From Branchinecta lynchi (taxonomy: Eukaryota; Arthropoda; Branchiopoda; Anostraca; Branchinectidae), in the NCBI GenBank assembly GCA_023053575.1, contig JAKZAP010000001.1, forward strand, positions 31,514,533-31,578,532: a stretch of DNA of 64,000 bases, written 5' to 3'. Below, piece by piece: positions 31,234-43,000 of the stretch. The translations under genes and the position numbers were made by a program. Numbering within the stretch: position 1 is the stretch's first letter; every line of letters begins with the position of its first letter. A model generated the notes under the pieces. It was given only the letters and a program-made list of their open reading frames with translations. It ran no database searches and was not told the origin of the DNA.

Positions 31234-31939
31234 AATTGTACCGTGTTCTTCAAAACTGTGCTGACTTCAAAACTGTGTTAACTGAAAACGTTTTGAAAAC
31301 TGAGCTAAAGGACGCCTGAATGAGGAGTACAGTACCAAGTATCATCCCTATCTGTATGACTTCCGTTGACATTGCCTGCAGAAAACCCAATCCAAATACG
31401 AAATAGTGTTTCCAAGCTATGATTTTTACGCCATTTTGCATCTGTCCTTATTTCAGTACAGAACAATTTCAGAAATGAACAAATGTCTCTAGTCAACCCT
31501 TCTTCTGGAATATTTTTTAACCAGCTAAGCCCAGATGTATATCTAGAAGAAATTCCAATACGATCCGGCCAGCGCTGTACAAGATTTGAATGAATTGCGC
31601 CTTTTGTCTTGGGGTCTGCAAGTGCAAACCTCCAGAAACAAACATCCCTATTTCGAAAACGTCGCGCTCAGGAGAAAAAAATGCTCTCCGTGGCCATGTC
31701 TGTAAATGCGTTCTCCATGGTGTGTTCAAGTATGGTTTCATTGTTAGGTGTCCTTTAACTATACCATTGGAAAAAAGATAACTGATTCGGTATTCTGTTA
31801 AATTGTGCTGTTATATTACTAGTTATATTACTTTTAACTTTCTGAGTTCCTACTTTCTTCGTGCAGATGGCATACACAAAACTGGGCCCAAAAATTATGA
31901 AAATGTAGTTAGCACAGTTTTGAAGAACACGGTACGATT
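31234..31939. mobile_element. Non-autonomous transposon with 29-bp TIRs, ~706 bp
   Basis: Left TIR GTACCGTGTTCTTCAAAACT and onward at 31238; right TIR is its complement ending near 31939, one difference in 29. No transposase-like ORF. Internal segments recur in reverse at 54485-54730 and 55620-55810. Confidence 0.8.
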
Positions 31940-32037
31940 ACGCTTAGGTCTAGTCGTGTTTAAAACTGATTAAGTTGTATCTGCCACTATTTTTGCTGTA
32001 TAGCCCCTATACGTGACGCCCCTGTCCACAATTCGTC

Positions 32038-33556
32038 ATTAGTTGCATTTTAGCACATACCATGGTATATGTAACCACGGTAACTGCATCTGCAATTAGT
32101 CGTTTTTGCAGTTATCGTGGTATGCGATATTCAGATACTAAGTCCGACTGCGATAACTGATCGTGGTATCTGAAAAGTCATTTCACTTGCAACGTCACCA
32201 TAGCAATAGAGCCTAGGATTTTGTCAAATTGGTACGTTTGGTGCAGGGTTAGCACTTAGTGATTTGATGACATCGCAAAAGTTGTCCGTCTGTCCGTCTG
32301 TGCGCACTGTAACTCTCAAAGGGAATGAGATATTTTGATGAAACTTGGTGTGAGGATTCTTTGGGTCAAGAGTAAGGTCTAGTTCGTAGATGGGCTATTT
32401 AGCCCTAAATTTAGGGGTGGGGGAGGGGTTTTAGATTGAGGGGCAAATTAAATATTTTTAAACAGATAATGTGATAGTCGATTGTGGGGTAAGAAAAGAT
32501 GTTGAACATGATGGTGAAAACCATTTTATCATCGGAAAAGTAGTTCGCCCGGAATCCGGCCAAAACCGGAAAGTTTGTTAAAAGTAAAAGTTTTATTTGA
32601 AGTTGATTAGATGTTCGATTAAAGTGTAAAAAGACATGCTAAACACGATGGTGAAAACCGTTTTATCGCCGGACAAGTAGTTAGCCCAGAATCCGGCCAA
32701 AACCGGAAAGTCTGTTAAAAGTAAAAGTCTTATTTGAAGTTGATTAGATGTTCGATTTAGGGATAGGAAGCCATGCTGAACACAATGGTGAAAACCATTT
32801 TCTCGCCGAACAAGTAGTTCGCCCGGAATCCGGCCGAAACCGAAAGTTTTTTAAAAGTAAAAGTTTTATTTGGAATTTGATTAGATGTTCGATTTAGGGG
32901 TTAGAAGACATGCTGAACACTTATCTGAAAAAATTTTCTACCCAGACAAGTAAGTCACCCGCAATCCGGCCAAAACTGAAAATTGTTAAAAGTTAGAGTT
33001 TTATTCGATTTAGGGGTAAAGAGATGGTGAATCCGTGTATGACAATCATTTTTTACCCGAACATATAGTTCGACGGGAACCCGTCTGGAGCCGGAAAATT
33101 TGTTGAATTTTTATTTGAAGTTGATTAGATGTTCATTATTGGGGAAAGAAGATACGCTGAGTTCGTTTTTTAGCTTTCTTTTTCCGCCGGAAAAGAAGTT
33201 CCGGAATTCGGCCGAAACCGGGAAATTGGCAGGAAGTTTTCCTCAAAACAGAGATGGCTTATAGGGGTAAACATACATGCTGATTCAATACCTGAACTTG
33301 TTTTCTCAGATGATTAACCTGTTTTTGAATTTTAATAGTAAAAATGTTCAAGGAGTCTGGCGAAGACTGGATCTGGCGAAGACAACCAATTGTCTGGATC
33401 AAATATTGAATTTTTGGGATCCCATCGAAACCTTTGGTCTTGTTCCTTTTGGATGACTTCGAAATGTGCAATTTCGGCAATTGTCGTTTTTGCAGAGAAA
33501 CCGTGGTATCATATACCACGGTAACTGCAAAAACGACTAACTGCAGATCCAATTTC
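32038..33556. repeat. GGTATCTGATACC family, copy split by a nested element
   Basis: Left half to 32267, right half from 33443. Compared with the whole copy at 42248-42562, about 15 bp are missing at the break. Confidence 0.65.
32268..33442 (+). mobile_element. Subrepeat element, copy 4, nested in another repeat
   Basis: Lacks the left palindrome and begins ACATCGCAAAAGTTGTCCG. About seven subrepeats, then the right edge GGGATCCCATCGAAACC and TTTGGTCTTGTT. It interrupts a copy of the GGTATCTGATACC family (halves at 32038-32267 and 33443-33556). Confidence 0.75.
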
Positions 33557-33929
33557 CGTGGCAATTTCCACTATTGGATTTTATGAGGGGGTGGCCCCAA
33601 GGAAGCTTCTTTAGGATTTACTTTTTATACAAGCAATAGGATGATGCAGTGGAACATACTGTGTATAAGAAATATAGTAGATTTAAACAGGAAAAATATT
33701 TTATGATGAATTCAAAAAGAATAATTTTTAGTTATTTTACTCGAATTATGTTAGAGAAAACACGAATGCAGCTTCTAAATATAGTAATTTCTGCCTCCCA
33801 TATATTTGTCTTTATTTGTGATAGAAGTTCCGTCCGGAGCCACAACAAAAACAAACAAATGTTTGTTTACTTTATTTTAACTGGTATATCTAGGCTATTC
33901 AAGTGTTTGTTATCAGGTTGGTTGACTTT

Positions 33930-34241
33930 GAGCGTGTTCCGCCCTTCTAACAATAGTTACTATTAGTTACTATTTCCGTTCCATCCTCACGAAAAGTTAC
34001 TACGCTGACCGTTCCAACCTTGTCGGAATAGTAACTAATAGTTACTACTTACTATTTGCTTACCATGCTCGGGAGTGTAGTAAGCGTAGTTACTACGCAT
34101 CTCTGTAACGTGATTGGTCGGATTCGCCCCTTGCGTGAGATCCTGCTGGAAAATAGAAAAATTGTTCCAGCCTTGGCGGCAAAAAGCCAGAATTCGTGAC
34201 GTCATGCGTAGTAACTACGGTAAGTAGGGTGGAACACGCTC
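33930..34241. mobile_element. MITE, family with GAGCGTGTTCC ends, copy 1 (312 bp)
   Basis: TIR GAGCGTGTTCCGCCCTTCT against AGGGTGGAACACGCTC. Flanked by TTT on both sides. The interior is rich in TAGTTACTA palindromes. The 3-bp target duplication suggests a PIF/Harbinger-like origin. Confidence 0.8.
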
Positions 34242-34942
34242 TTTATCAGAGTACAGAAGGGATATACAACCTTGAATTTTTACAAACTCGAACTTGTGCC
34301 TAAAAAGGTTAGAGAGGAAAGATTTGTCTGGTCCTAACTTGGCTTGGCAAGGTAAAGACGCATGGCGTTAGCCCCTGCACCACCAAACTATATGGATTTG
34401 CAAATATTTTGGCAGATAACAAGTCCTCACTGTCAGGAAAGACACCCTGAATGACCCACTGGAATGACCCTGGAATGACCTAGCCAGGATTAACTTAGCT
34501 TAGGACTGTTCAGAAGTTTGCTTATAGTATTTTCAGGCCAAGTCCGAGGTTATATAAATTTGTGGTGTATTCAAAGTCAGTATACAGTATTAGCCTTCAA
34601 ATAAACGTATTAGCCCAGCCTTCTTCAAGCTAAACTGTGAATGTCTTGCCTGGCACTAGGTAGGAGCATTTGACGTTGTTTTCAATCTCTTGCATGAGGA
34701 GGCAGAAAGATTCTAAAGTATATGTCAGTTGGACAGTCTTAGAGCCATTTATGAGCTCCAATCCAGCTCCAATCTGCAATTCATTTGTTTGCAGGTTAAT
34801 TTCTCCTAGCTAATGTACACTGTGGATGCCAGGGCCAGGGGCATCTCAAATGGGGGGGGGGGGATGGGTTGATTCAGGTTGATGCCCCGCCCCCCAATGT
34901 TGTTGGCCAGGTTAAAACAACAGAGTGGGCATGAAGCAGTCT

Positions 34943-35260
34943 ACCACAAATCCCTGATTTTTGGATACCCTATGCCAAACGCTGGGTATATCAAGCATTT
35001 AGCATAGCCTAGGCCTATGCCTAACGCTGGATACCCTATGCCACACGCTGGATACCTGTTGGTAACCTAACCCTGACCTACCTCAATAGAAAGGAGTTCT
35101 GATTGGTTGATTTTTTAGCTTCACTCAAATCATCAATATTTTACTGGGTTACAGTATCCAGCACCAGGCATAGTGTATCCAGCGTTAGGCATAGGGTATG
35201 CCAAACGCTAGACATATCCGGCGTTTGGCATAGGGTATCCAAAAATCAGGGCTTTGTGGT
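34943..35260. mobile_element. MITE with ~43-bp TIRs, 318 bp
   Basis: Left ACCACAAATCCCTGATTTTT then GGATACCCTATGCCAAACGC; the right end is the complement with two or three changes. Several more copies of GCCAAACGCTGG lie in both directions inside. Confidence 0.8.
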
Positions 35261-35491
35261 TGACTGGCATGAAGGGCAGCAATTGTTTGTCAAAACAGTT
35301 GATTAGGCCTATTTTCTTGAAAACAGTCATTTTTTCTGAAAAAACAGTCGTAAAAATTACCAGACAGTAGGTAAATGCCTTATTCCCCCTACAGCCTAAT
35401 GAGGACCTTACCAAGAAAGGGCAAAGATAGATTGAGCGAACCTTATCTAGCCTACTGGCATATTTTGTTTAGAACAGTCAATCACAAACAG

Positions 35492-35802
35492 ACCACAAAC
35501 CCTTGATTTTTCGATACCATATGCCAAACGCTGGGTATATGCAGGGTATATGATGTCCTGGGCATGCTGCTAATGCCGGATACCCCATGCCAAATGCTGG
35601 ATAGCTGTTGGTACCCTAACCCTGACCCCAAACTGACCTACTGCACTATAGGTGAACTCTGATTGGTTGATTTCTGAGCTTCATTCAGTTCATCAATGTT
35701 TTACCAGTTTCCAGTATCCAGAATTTGGCATAGCATATCCATGGTCGTGCATAGATATACCTGCACTCTAGATAAAGGTATACAGAATCATGGTTTTTGG
35801 TT
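35492..35802. mobile_element. Second, older copy of the ACCACAAA MITE
   Basis: Starts ACCACAAACCCTTGATTTTT and ends with a diverged CATGGTTTTTGGTTGAC. Same internal GCCAAACGCTGG motif. It lies 230 bp after the first copy. Confidence 0.65.
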
Positions 35803-36726
35803 GACTGGTTTAGCACCATTTTTTTTTTTACGAGTTTCTTATTCCAATCTGATTCCAGTATATTTTCTATTCGAATTATTTTATACTAATGTCATTTCAG
35901 TAATGTATTCAAATTAGATCTATAACCTACCTAAAATTTGCGAACCGGTTTTTTTTTGTCAGCCGAATTTTGTCTTGATCCCTACTCTGTATGGGCAGTT
36001 TTATGCCAGTGTGTGCTGAGCTTATCTGCTGCATACGGGGATATATTTTTCTGTGTTTGAACCACTTTCTCCAGAAATCACAATGTCGGAAAGGAAATCT
36101 AAGTCTCTTCACCTTGCTTGCAGCTCTGGAACCAGTTGAACGTGCCATTAATTTGTCAACAGTCTTGGGGCATTCTCACCTCCAGAAAAAAAAATTAAAC
36201 TGAACTTCATAATTGGCAAGAGCATATACCAGATCCAGCCATATTGAAGGGCTATATAGGCTTGCATCTCTATTCTACTTGCAGATCTATTCTAGAATTG
36301 TCATTAGTAAGCTGAAAATTTGTTTTTAATGGGACTCAGCCAGTGCATGGTTTTATTGATTTTCTGTAGTAAGTGAAGTATAAATACAATACAATAAAAC
36401 AAAACCATTATTTTTTAAATTATATTATATGTTGTTTCCTGTCCGAAGATTAAATTTTTGTTATATTATGTGTTTTGTATTTGTTTTTATTTCTTTCTTT
36501 CATTTTATCTATTTTTACCTATATTGTATAAGGTAAATTACTGTAGTAGCAGCCTGCTCGTTCTTCCGATTGCAGTTTAAGGTAATTAATTAAGGTAGTA
36601 TTGGAAGGTCAGGTAGCTGATTGAACCAAGCACAAAAAAAAGATTTTGTTTAGTAGTAATGTTTGATAATTGAAATAGACACTTCATAATGTTCCGCAAT
36701 CCGTAGAGCATTATTACCTCAATTAC

Positions 36727-36849
36727 CTTAAGTTGCACTTGCAAGCCAAATAATGATTTCTGTTTGTTGAATTGCTTTGGTATGATGATATCTTCGTTGA
36801 CTGGATCTGCTGTCAGGTAGTCTAGAGCTGTTTTCAAGAATTTTACCAA
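36727..36849 (-). CDS. Possible first coding exon of an unidentified divergent gene
   Basis: On the minus strand an ATG at 36849 opens exactly 41 codons (MVKFLKTALDYLTADPVNED and onward, ending LQVQLK) before a good donor AAG|GTAATT in phase 0. It lies head to head with ANKIB1, 114 bp between the two start codons. I do not recognise the peptide. It does not resemble the KRIT1 start, the divergent ANKIB1 neighbour in human. No convincing second exon was found further left, so it may be a chance ORF. Confidence 0.25.
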
Positions 36850-36963
36850 TTTTATTGTTCATAGGTCTTACATCTCTCAGTTTACCCTACAAGGAAGTTG
36901 GCCATGATGAGTCACATCAGCAAGTAATGATGGTTTAATGTTGGAAGCATAAAATGTGGGAAG
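36850..36963. promoter_or_regulatory. ANKIB1 5' flank, possible bidirectional promoter
   Basis: The 114 bp between the ANKIB1 ATG and the candidate divergent ATG. A short 5' leader and promoter would have to lie here or just upstream. No TATA box or known core element can be asserted. The region is not GC-rich. Confidence 0.2.
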
Positions 36964-37029
36964 ATGGGAAATGTTTCAGCCAAGTTTAAGAAGCACATAC
37001 AAAAGGGGGATGAATATGGAGCCTTACAG
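36964..37029 (+). CDS. ANKIB1: ANKIB1 exon 1 (residues 1-22)
   Basis: Encodes [20 protein letters not shown] then LQ, aligning with human [22 protein letters not shown]. Glycine 2 followed by N-V-S-A is a plausible N-myristoylation site. Donor GTTTGT, phase 0. The upstream sequence has stops, so this ATG is the natural start. Confidence 0.92.
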
Positions 37030-40000
37030 GTTTGTTTTTACTAGAAGTTGGTTTGGCCTTGGGGATATGAAAATAGCTGTAGGCAAGTCCAGAAATCTTT
37101 TGGTTAGTTGAGTTTTTGATTGAAGTTTTGTTCGCCGTTCGCTTAGCCGGTTGCTTAATTTCCGTTTTTGAACGCCGTCGAAGTTCACCATTTGCTTAAT
37201 TAGTGTTTTTACTACTCCGGCGATCCTTGCCAGGTCGACGTTTAATTCGACGATTCAAGCAAACTTCGAACTTGCTAGCGCACGAAGTTCGACGGTCAGA
37301 GTTTGAAGGACGAAGAAACTGTGACCGGCGACCAAAAATGGTATTTAGCAGAGACCTTTGAGGTTGAAGGTAACTTCAAACTTCAATAAAAAATACACTG
37401 TTATACAGCAAGTATGTCTAGCAGCATTTTATGTGGAGGGATTCTTGTTTGTCTGGCAATTGAGACAGCAAAATAAGCTAGTCCCATCATAGGAGCTTCC
37501 TCGATAACTACATTGTGGTCCAGAAAAACGAAAGCTTTGACGAAGTCCGTAATCAGTCTGTCAACCAATGAGCCCTCAGTTTCCAGGTGCTTTAGAAAGT
37601 CATGGAAATATTGAACCACATAACTCGAAGTATTGGAACCTAGACGAAATCCGTACTTTTATTCATAGAGTTTGTCCTTAACGTCTTCGTACAGCCATTT
37701 AAAGATAGAGTGTTCGAAAACTTTTGAAAATACCTACTTGGTTGTAGGTCCTTCACGTTTTTTGCGTGCGGTACTTAAAGCTCAAGTACTGCTTGAGTAC
37801 ATTCTTTGTCAGGTAGGCTACTTAATACTTGATTTAGTACACAAATTTATGATTACTTGATACTAATCCGAAGCACTTGTTCCAAAACTGTGTGCTTGAT
37901 AAATATTCCTTGAGCCCAAGCTGACTTTGAAACTCATATTCAAATAATGTATACAACGGATACGTCAGCGACTGTGCTTCATCAGCGATATCTCGGCCCT
38001 TCTTGGCAAGGGTCCTCGTCAGGCTGTCAATCTTCAGGGTCAACGTCTGGGGAGGAAACAAACCCGTGATCATCGTAGCTGTCGTATGCGTAGTATACTT
38101 TATTACCTTAAAATTACCTTAAATCGCATTGTCCAGCGACAAAGGTGGATGGTCCTCCTGTGGTTGTCGCTGGTTTGAGTGATGTTAGTCACACTTGATG
38201 TTGGGATTGGCTTTTGGTTAGTGTCTGGTAGAGGATTCCGTGGCATCCCACTCGTATTTCCAGGGTTTGGCTTCCCACTCCTTGTCAAGCTTGGACTTGA
38301 ATGAGTCCACTGCCTGTGCACTGACTGTGTCCTCTGACAGGGTGTTCCAGTTTTGTACCGCTCTAGTTGAGAAGAAGTGGTTTTGGGTCCTGGTGTGAGC
38401 AAATGGCTTTGGAATCTTCTTACTATGACCACGAAGATTTTTTCAGCTTGATTTGTAGAGGTGTAGAGGTGAGGCAAGACTTGATTTTGTACAGTAGAGG
38501 TATGCTTATTTGAACACTTTTTTAACTGTTCCACTACCTTGGCTTTCTTACTTGCATATAAAAAAGTAAAATGGAAAAGAAAAATAACAAACTTGATATC
38601 TGCTAACAGCCAACTATTTCAGGGTTATCCTGGCACAAACTTGAAGCAAAAATTCAATTAAATTCCTTTGATTTCGAATTTATTAAAAAGGTCCTTCCTC
38701 TTTTGAAGGCATCTGACGGTTCGGACCGCCATCTTCTCCATTGAAGGTGCGTTCCTCCCGGCAAACTTTTCAAATTATAAAAATCAAAACAGAGGTGTCA
38801 GCTGAGTCACTTTCTTAGGTGAATGGTGAATTAGCAAAATATTCAAAAAGTGACAAAAGCGTGAGTGATTATTACTAGTATTTATAGGAAAAAAATGCCT
38901 TGATTGGGTTTTAGTTTTGTCTTCGGCGATCGTTCACTGTTAGCAAACGTTCACATAAGCCTACCTCTACTGTATGAGTTTGTACGTTTGTATAACATCA
39001 CCTCTACGTCTTCTGTACGCCAAGCTTGGTAGTTTCAGTTGTTGCAAGCGTTCTCTGTATGGGACATCCTTCATGTTTGAGACCAGTTTGGTGGCTCTCC
39101 TCTGGACTTTCTCAAGCACTTCACAGGCTTTCTTGAAATATGGGCTGGCAACTGACATTCCGACTTCTAGCTTTGGTCTCACAAGGCCTTTATATAACTT
39201 AGTGACTACAAATTTACTTCGAGTCGAGAACATCCGCTTGATGATACCAAGGGTTTGGTTTGCCTCTGCTGCTACAGTTTTGGTGTGACTGCTGAATTTA
39301 AGTCCTTGGTCTACAATGACCCCCAGGTCTCTTTCTTCATCCTCTGCTGCAAGTGGGACAATGGGGCAATTGGGATTTGACATAGTGTACTGATGCCTAG
39401 GATTTTTTTTTACCAAGGTGTATCACTTTGCACTTGTCAATGTTGAACTGCAGTTGCCACGACCTTGCCTAGTCGTTGAGACTATTGATGTCTTTTTGAA
39501 GGGCTGAGCCTTTGTCGCTATTTTCTACAGAGCTGATCAGCTTTGAATCATCAGCATAGATGGTGATTTTGCTTCTGATTACAGATGGCGCATCGTTAAT
39601 GTAGAGGTTGAAGAGGCTGGGCCCAAGTATTGTGCCTTGTGGAACTCCACTCTTCACGATGACCTCCTCCGAAAGGACAAAGTTTCCTGGACCGGTCGTG
39701 ATTTTCCCTGCATAAGCACATTCTGGAGTCTTCGAACCCGTTGGTGGTTGTCCTGGCTTGGCCCGCATGTGAGGCTGATGGCCGAAATCTGGGTGTTGAG
39801 AGCGACGTTCTTGTTTTCACATTGATTAATTAAAATAAATAAAACTAAAAAAATTACAGAGGACAAGCACATATTCATCCAAATAATTCGTAAACGTACA
39901 ACATTCAGACGAACAACCCAAGATAAATGCTGGAAATTTTTTTTTCCAAAATACTATTCAATAATCACACGAGGTAAGGGGCCTGGTCTGGTCTGAGTTT

Positions 40001-43000
40001 CTGTAATTACCTTTAAAGGACCCCTCGCTCTTTTACTCTTCTACTTACAGTTTTTTTTAAATATTTGAATACTTTGAAACTAGGCTGTGCTTTCAACAAA
40101 TAACCAACGTTTTGGCTGTTTTACGCCTTTTCCGAGGCCCGTTGACTTGTAGCGAAAACAGGGAAACAATCTATATAACAATTATTTCTGATGGAAAAAC
40201 TTCTCACAGACAACCGTCGACAGGGTGATGCACATCGAAGGTAGCAAAACACGGCAGGTGGGAAAGTCAGCGAGGTTTTGTTAGAGGGGTTAGAATGTAC
40301 CGTAGTTGGGGTCTCCGGGTTTAGAAATATATGAAGTGATTGTGGAAGTAGGTTGCGTTAGTGTAATAGATTAGAGAGGTCCTTTAAGGAGTGGTCCGAA
40401 TTAGAGCTTTTTATTTTAGGTGTTTTACAACAACCCTGACCTACGGAAGTCCCTTGACCCGAATCTGTCATTTGGTGAGCACTGCCACCACTTCACTGCA
40501 GTTCATTATGCAGCCAAACATGGAATGAAGCATATTCTGCGGTTGCTTCTCAGTGACCTCAGTGGAAACCCAAACAAGAGAAATGCGTTCAATGAAAATG
40601 CTCTTCACCTAGTGTGCACTAAGATGGATGACAGGTCTTTTGTTTCTGATGATCGGAGACTGGACTGTCTAGGACTAATTCTTCAGTGGCGAGGAACAAC
40701 TATAACTGATGCTCTGGAACTTGAGAGGATTGAGTTATCAGCTGTCGATAAGGTTAGTATGACTACTATAACTAGTGTAATACGGGGTGAAGGATGTAGA
40801 CGTATACTCGGTTCCGGTAGTGTTGGGGAGGATCGCGGGGTCTGTCTACTAGGGTGTTCGAGAGTGAAACGACCTAGAGTGAGAGTTTAGGTTTACTAAC
40901 TGGTTGGACTTGCTTAAAGCACAATCGACACTTCTAATGCTTTACTTTGTATTAAGTGCTTCACAAGTAAACATTTCCGACTTCCTTTAGAAGGCGCTAC
41001 GAAAATCGGCCGTTTGCTTGTTATCCCTTGTCTTTACCTCTCTGGCATTTCGGCGAATACAAAAACTCCCAGCAATGCTTGATAGAAAAGGATATATTTG
41101 AGATGTCACCAAAGTCAAGCCGCAGATGCAGTTTATCTGATTGTTCTAGTGTTTCAGCAGAAGTTATATGGCTTAAAGTGCCTATTAAAAGTTTTCTTTG
41201 TGAAATAGTGTTGTGAAGCTTGATTAGATTGCTTTATTAAATGTACCAGAATATGCAATAAGCTTAAAAAAATAACATAGCTACAAAAATCATTCAAAAA
41301 CAAATAACCTATTCAAATCTGAATTATACAAGCTGATTTATGCATAAAATAAAGATCTAATAAGTGTTATAAGAAACATCACTTTTATCTTTGTCCAAGC
41401 TGGTAAATTGAGCATATACTGGCCCAAAAAATTACGCTTTGAAATATCACAGAGAGGAAACTGTTGAAAAAGCTGCTGATCTAGGGGGTAAGCATTGTTC
41501 CTAGGTTGTTACAGAGTGGGAGTGGGGTAGTTTGATGTGCCCATTGAACTTTAATACAAGAAGTGCGTAATATTTGTATACTTTTGATTTGAATACACTA
41601 AATTATTTTGACTCATAAATGGGATTTTTCTTTTTTACGTCGCGTAGTCAAGTAGTGACGTTTGGAATCTACGCTGGCTGCACAACAAAGAACTTTACGG
41701 CGAGTCAGGGAAAATATGAATGTCTGTGTCGTGTGTTTCAATGGCTACGAAAGCGAAGATTTTGAAATCTTCGATTCCAGATTGCGGAATCACCTCTGAA
41801 GATAGCCCTTTGTTCCGTGGTACCGCGAATAGGTTTCCTTTGTGAAAGGACACAGTCAACAGAGAAGTTGGCCAGCATTCCACCAAATTGATTAGCAAGT
41901 TCGAGTTTTCAACTGGCCATGTTATTCCTTCATTGCGAATGACAAGTTCTTCCAGGTCACTTTCACTTCCCATGTTACTTTCATCTTCCTGGCTTTAAGA
42001 ATGTAAATCCGCCGTGACTTGTTATTACGGCAATTGGCTGCCGCTATAGTTGCTAAACATTCCAAGCATAGAGCTATGTCCGTATAGAGGTACAACAGTT
42101 GGGGAAGAGAAATTACGTCAGCTAAAATTCAAGAATCATGGATAACAAAGTAACGAAGTAACGCGTTTTTGTCCGTCCTTCTAGCCTAATTAAGTAAAAA
42201 CATGATGGGTAATCAGACTGTCGTATCTTAGTCCATTCTGTTGACCTGGTATTTGATATTCAGGTACCACGTTCCGACCGTGCTAACTGATCGTGGTATC
42301 TGAAAAAGTCATCTCACTTTCATCATCACCAACAATAGAGCCTACGATTTTGTCAAATTTATGGGAAAGAAGTCTGGCACTTGGTGATGTGACTGGATAT
42401 CAGTTTTTCCTTTGGGATGAATTCGAAAAGTGCAATTTCGGCAATTGTCGTTTTTGCAGAGCAACCGCGGTATCAGATACCACGGTAACTGCAAAAACGA
42501 CTAAATGCAGATCCACTTACCATGGTAACAGATAGCATGGTATCTCAAAAACGCAGCTATTGTCTGAGAGGCCCAAGTTCTTATTGTTATCTTGGCACGA
42601 GGCCTAAAGACTAGGCTCTTTTTGAAATCTTGCAAACACTTCCTCTTTTCCAGAACGGAAATACGCCTCTGCATTGTGCTGCTGCGTCTGGATTCCGTGA
42701 AATGATTGAGATCCTTATCAACTATGGATCTCCTTTGTTCATGGAAAATAACGAGAGACAGACTGCCGGTGATCTTGCCTCGAAGTATAGTCACTCTGCT
42801 GTTGCACTTTTTCTCGAGTCTAAAATGGTGTTTGTAAGTATGAACCGAATATTAAAGGGGTAAAGTAAGAACTAGTATGTCTGGAATAAAAAAAACGAAC
42901 TCTGATTTTCGTTTACCCGTGTTGGGTCAAGCTCGCTCATGTATTCTTTGATACAAAAATAAAACTTACTACCTACCTGATAAGGTTTAATGCTTAGTTA

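Noticed and set aside
33649..33966. 105-aa plus-strand ORF
   Set aside because: Runs into the GAGCGTGTTCC MITE and has no protein-like conservation pattern.
39596..39878. Extra ORFs on both strands over the LINE
   Set aside because: Shadows of the reverse transcriptase frame; only the YADD frame shows family motifs.
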